Assembly: GCA_028280615.1 (NCBI GenBank)
Contig: JANQLK010000033.1
Coordinates: 1-64,000, forward strand
DNA: 64,000 nucleotides
Direction of reading: 5' to 3'
Origin: Woeseiaceae bacterium
GTDB taxonomy: Bacteria > Pseudomonadota > Gammaproteobacteria > Steroidobacterales > Woeseiaceae
Shown here: one piece after another, positions 63,833-64,000 of the stretch
How positions within the stretch are numbered: position 1 is the stretch's first letter
Layout of the letters: each line of letters begins with the position of its first letter
Translations under genes and position numbers: made by a program
Notes under the pieces: model-generated
Seen by the model: the letters and a program-made list of their open reading frames with translations, nothing else
Told to the model about the DNA's origin: nothing
The model's database searches: none

Positions 63833-64000
63833 ATGATCGAACTACACGACCTATCACGCGTATATCGCACCGCCGACGTCGAGACGACGGCGCTGAACGG
63901 CGTCAATCTCGAAATCGAGCCCGGCGAATTCATAGCGATCATGGGGCCGTCGGGCTGCGGCAAATCGACGCTCCTGAACGTTCTCGGCATGCTCGACTCG
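63833..64000 (+). CDS. ABC transporter ATP-binding protein (MacB/LolD-like), truncated by the window edge
   Basis: Partial: 56 codons from ATG 63833, then the window ends. AGAGG lies 6-7 bases before the start. The sequence opens with [32 protein letters not shown] and Walker A is GPSGCGKST, in the style of LolD/MacB lipoprotein or macrolide exporter ATPases. With the HlyD gene it likely forms a tripartite export operon under sigma-54 control. Confidence 0.85.
   Translation, partial: MIELHDLSRVYRTADVETTALNGVNLEIEPGEFIAIMGPSGCGKSTLLNVLGMLDS

Overview
The window is a 64 kb piece of a GC-rich, densely coded bacterial chromosome. NhaR, ModABC, large TonB-dependent receptors with the N-terminal EEITVTGTRI-type plug start, bactofilins, an NtrC-type regulator with a sigma-54 promoter, and a SqrR/BigR-type sulfide regulator together suggest a free-living gammaproteobacterium, possibly a marine or sediment lineage. 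That placement is inference; no rRNA or other phylogenetic marker is present. Two genes are cut by the window edges: an AI-2E family transporter on the left and an ABC transporter ATPase on the right. I see no tRNA, rRNA, CRISPR array, transposase or phage gene.

Layout. 1-8.6 kb: AI-2E transporter, thioredoxin-like protein, FMN reductase, a small CxxC protein followed by a ZnuD-like TonB receptor with acidic/His-rich loops, a lipoprotein-type methyltransferase, and an MFS transporter. 8.6-13.5 kb: an ABC-2 exporter pair, then a GlcD-type flavoenzyme, a CuyA/D-cysteine desulfhydrase-like PLP enzyme and an Asp/Glu racemase in one probable operon. 13.6-19.2 kb: a GGDEF protein, modABC, and a Tat-exported flavin amine oxidase. 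19.3-21.7 kb: a secreted beta-helix protein and an Ig/FnIII lipoprotein.

21.8-28.3 kb is the most interesting block. A sulfide:quinone oxidoreductase heads a tight four-gene unit (SQR, RND/MMPL transporter, LolA-like protein, outer-membrane barrel), with a divergent two-cysteine ArsR regulator of the SqrR/BigR type. An AT-rich dyad lies between them. A 19/23 match to that operator region recurs about 1.1 kb away, upstream of an NhaR-like LysR gene and a ribosome hibernation-type gene. Further sulfane-sulfur genes follow: an ETHE1-like MBL enzyme (32.9 kb) and a TIGR01244/DUF442 sulfurtransferase (36.0 kb), separated by an MscS channel.

36.3-45.6 kb: an SDR, a small secreted protein, a 267-bp miniature inverted-repeat element with nested hairpins, a DadA-like flavoenzyme, an alpha/beta hydrolase, two tandem bactofilins, an arylsulfatase, a DUF4442 protein and an HAD hydrolase. 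45.8-54.3 kb: a run on the minus strand with a Rieske oxygenase, serine hydrolase, GNAT, two CrtI/PYROXD2-like flavoenzymes, a GcvT-like enzyme and a lipoprotein, plausibly an oxidative N-demethylation or amine catabolism cluster. 54.3-59.4 kb: a 1003-residue TonB receptor directly followed by a TPR-AspH oxygenase and a protein of unknown function. 59.7-64 kb: an NtrY/NtrC-like two-component pair divergent from a HlyD/ABC export operon. The HlyD gene carries a near-ideal sigma-54 promoter and two upstream dyads, which points to direct control by the adjacent regulator.
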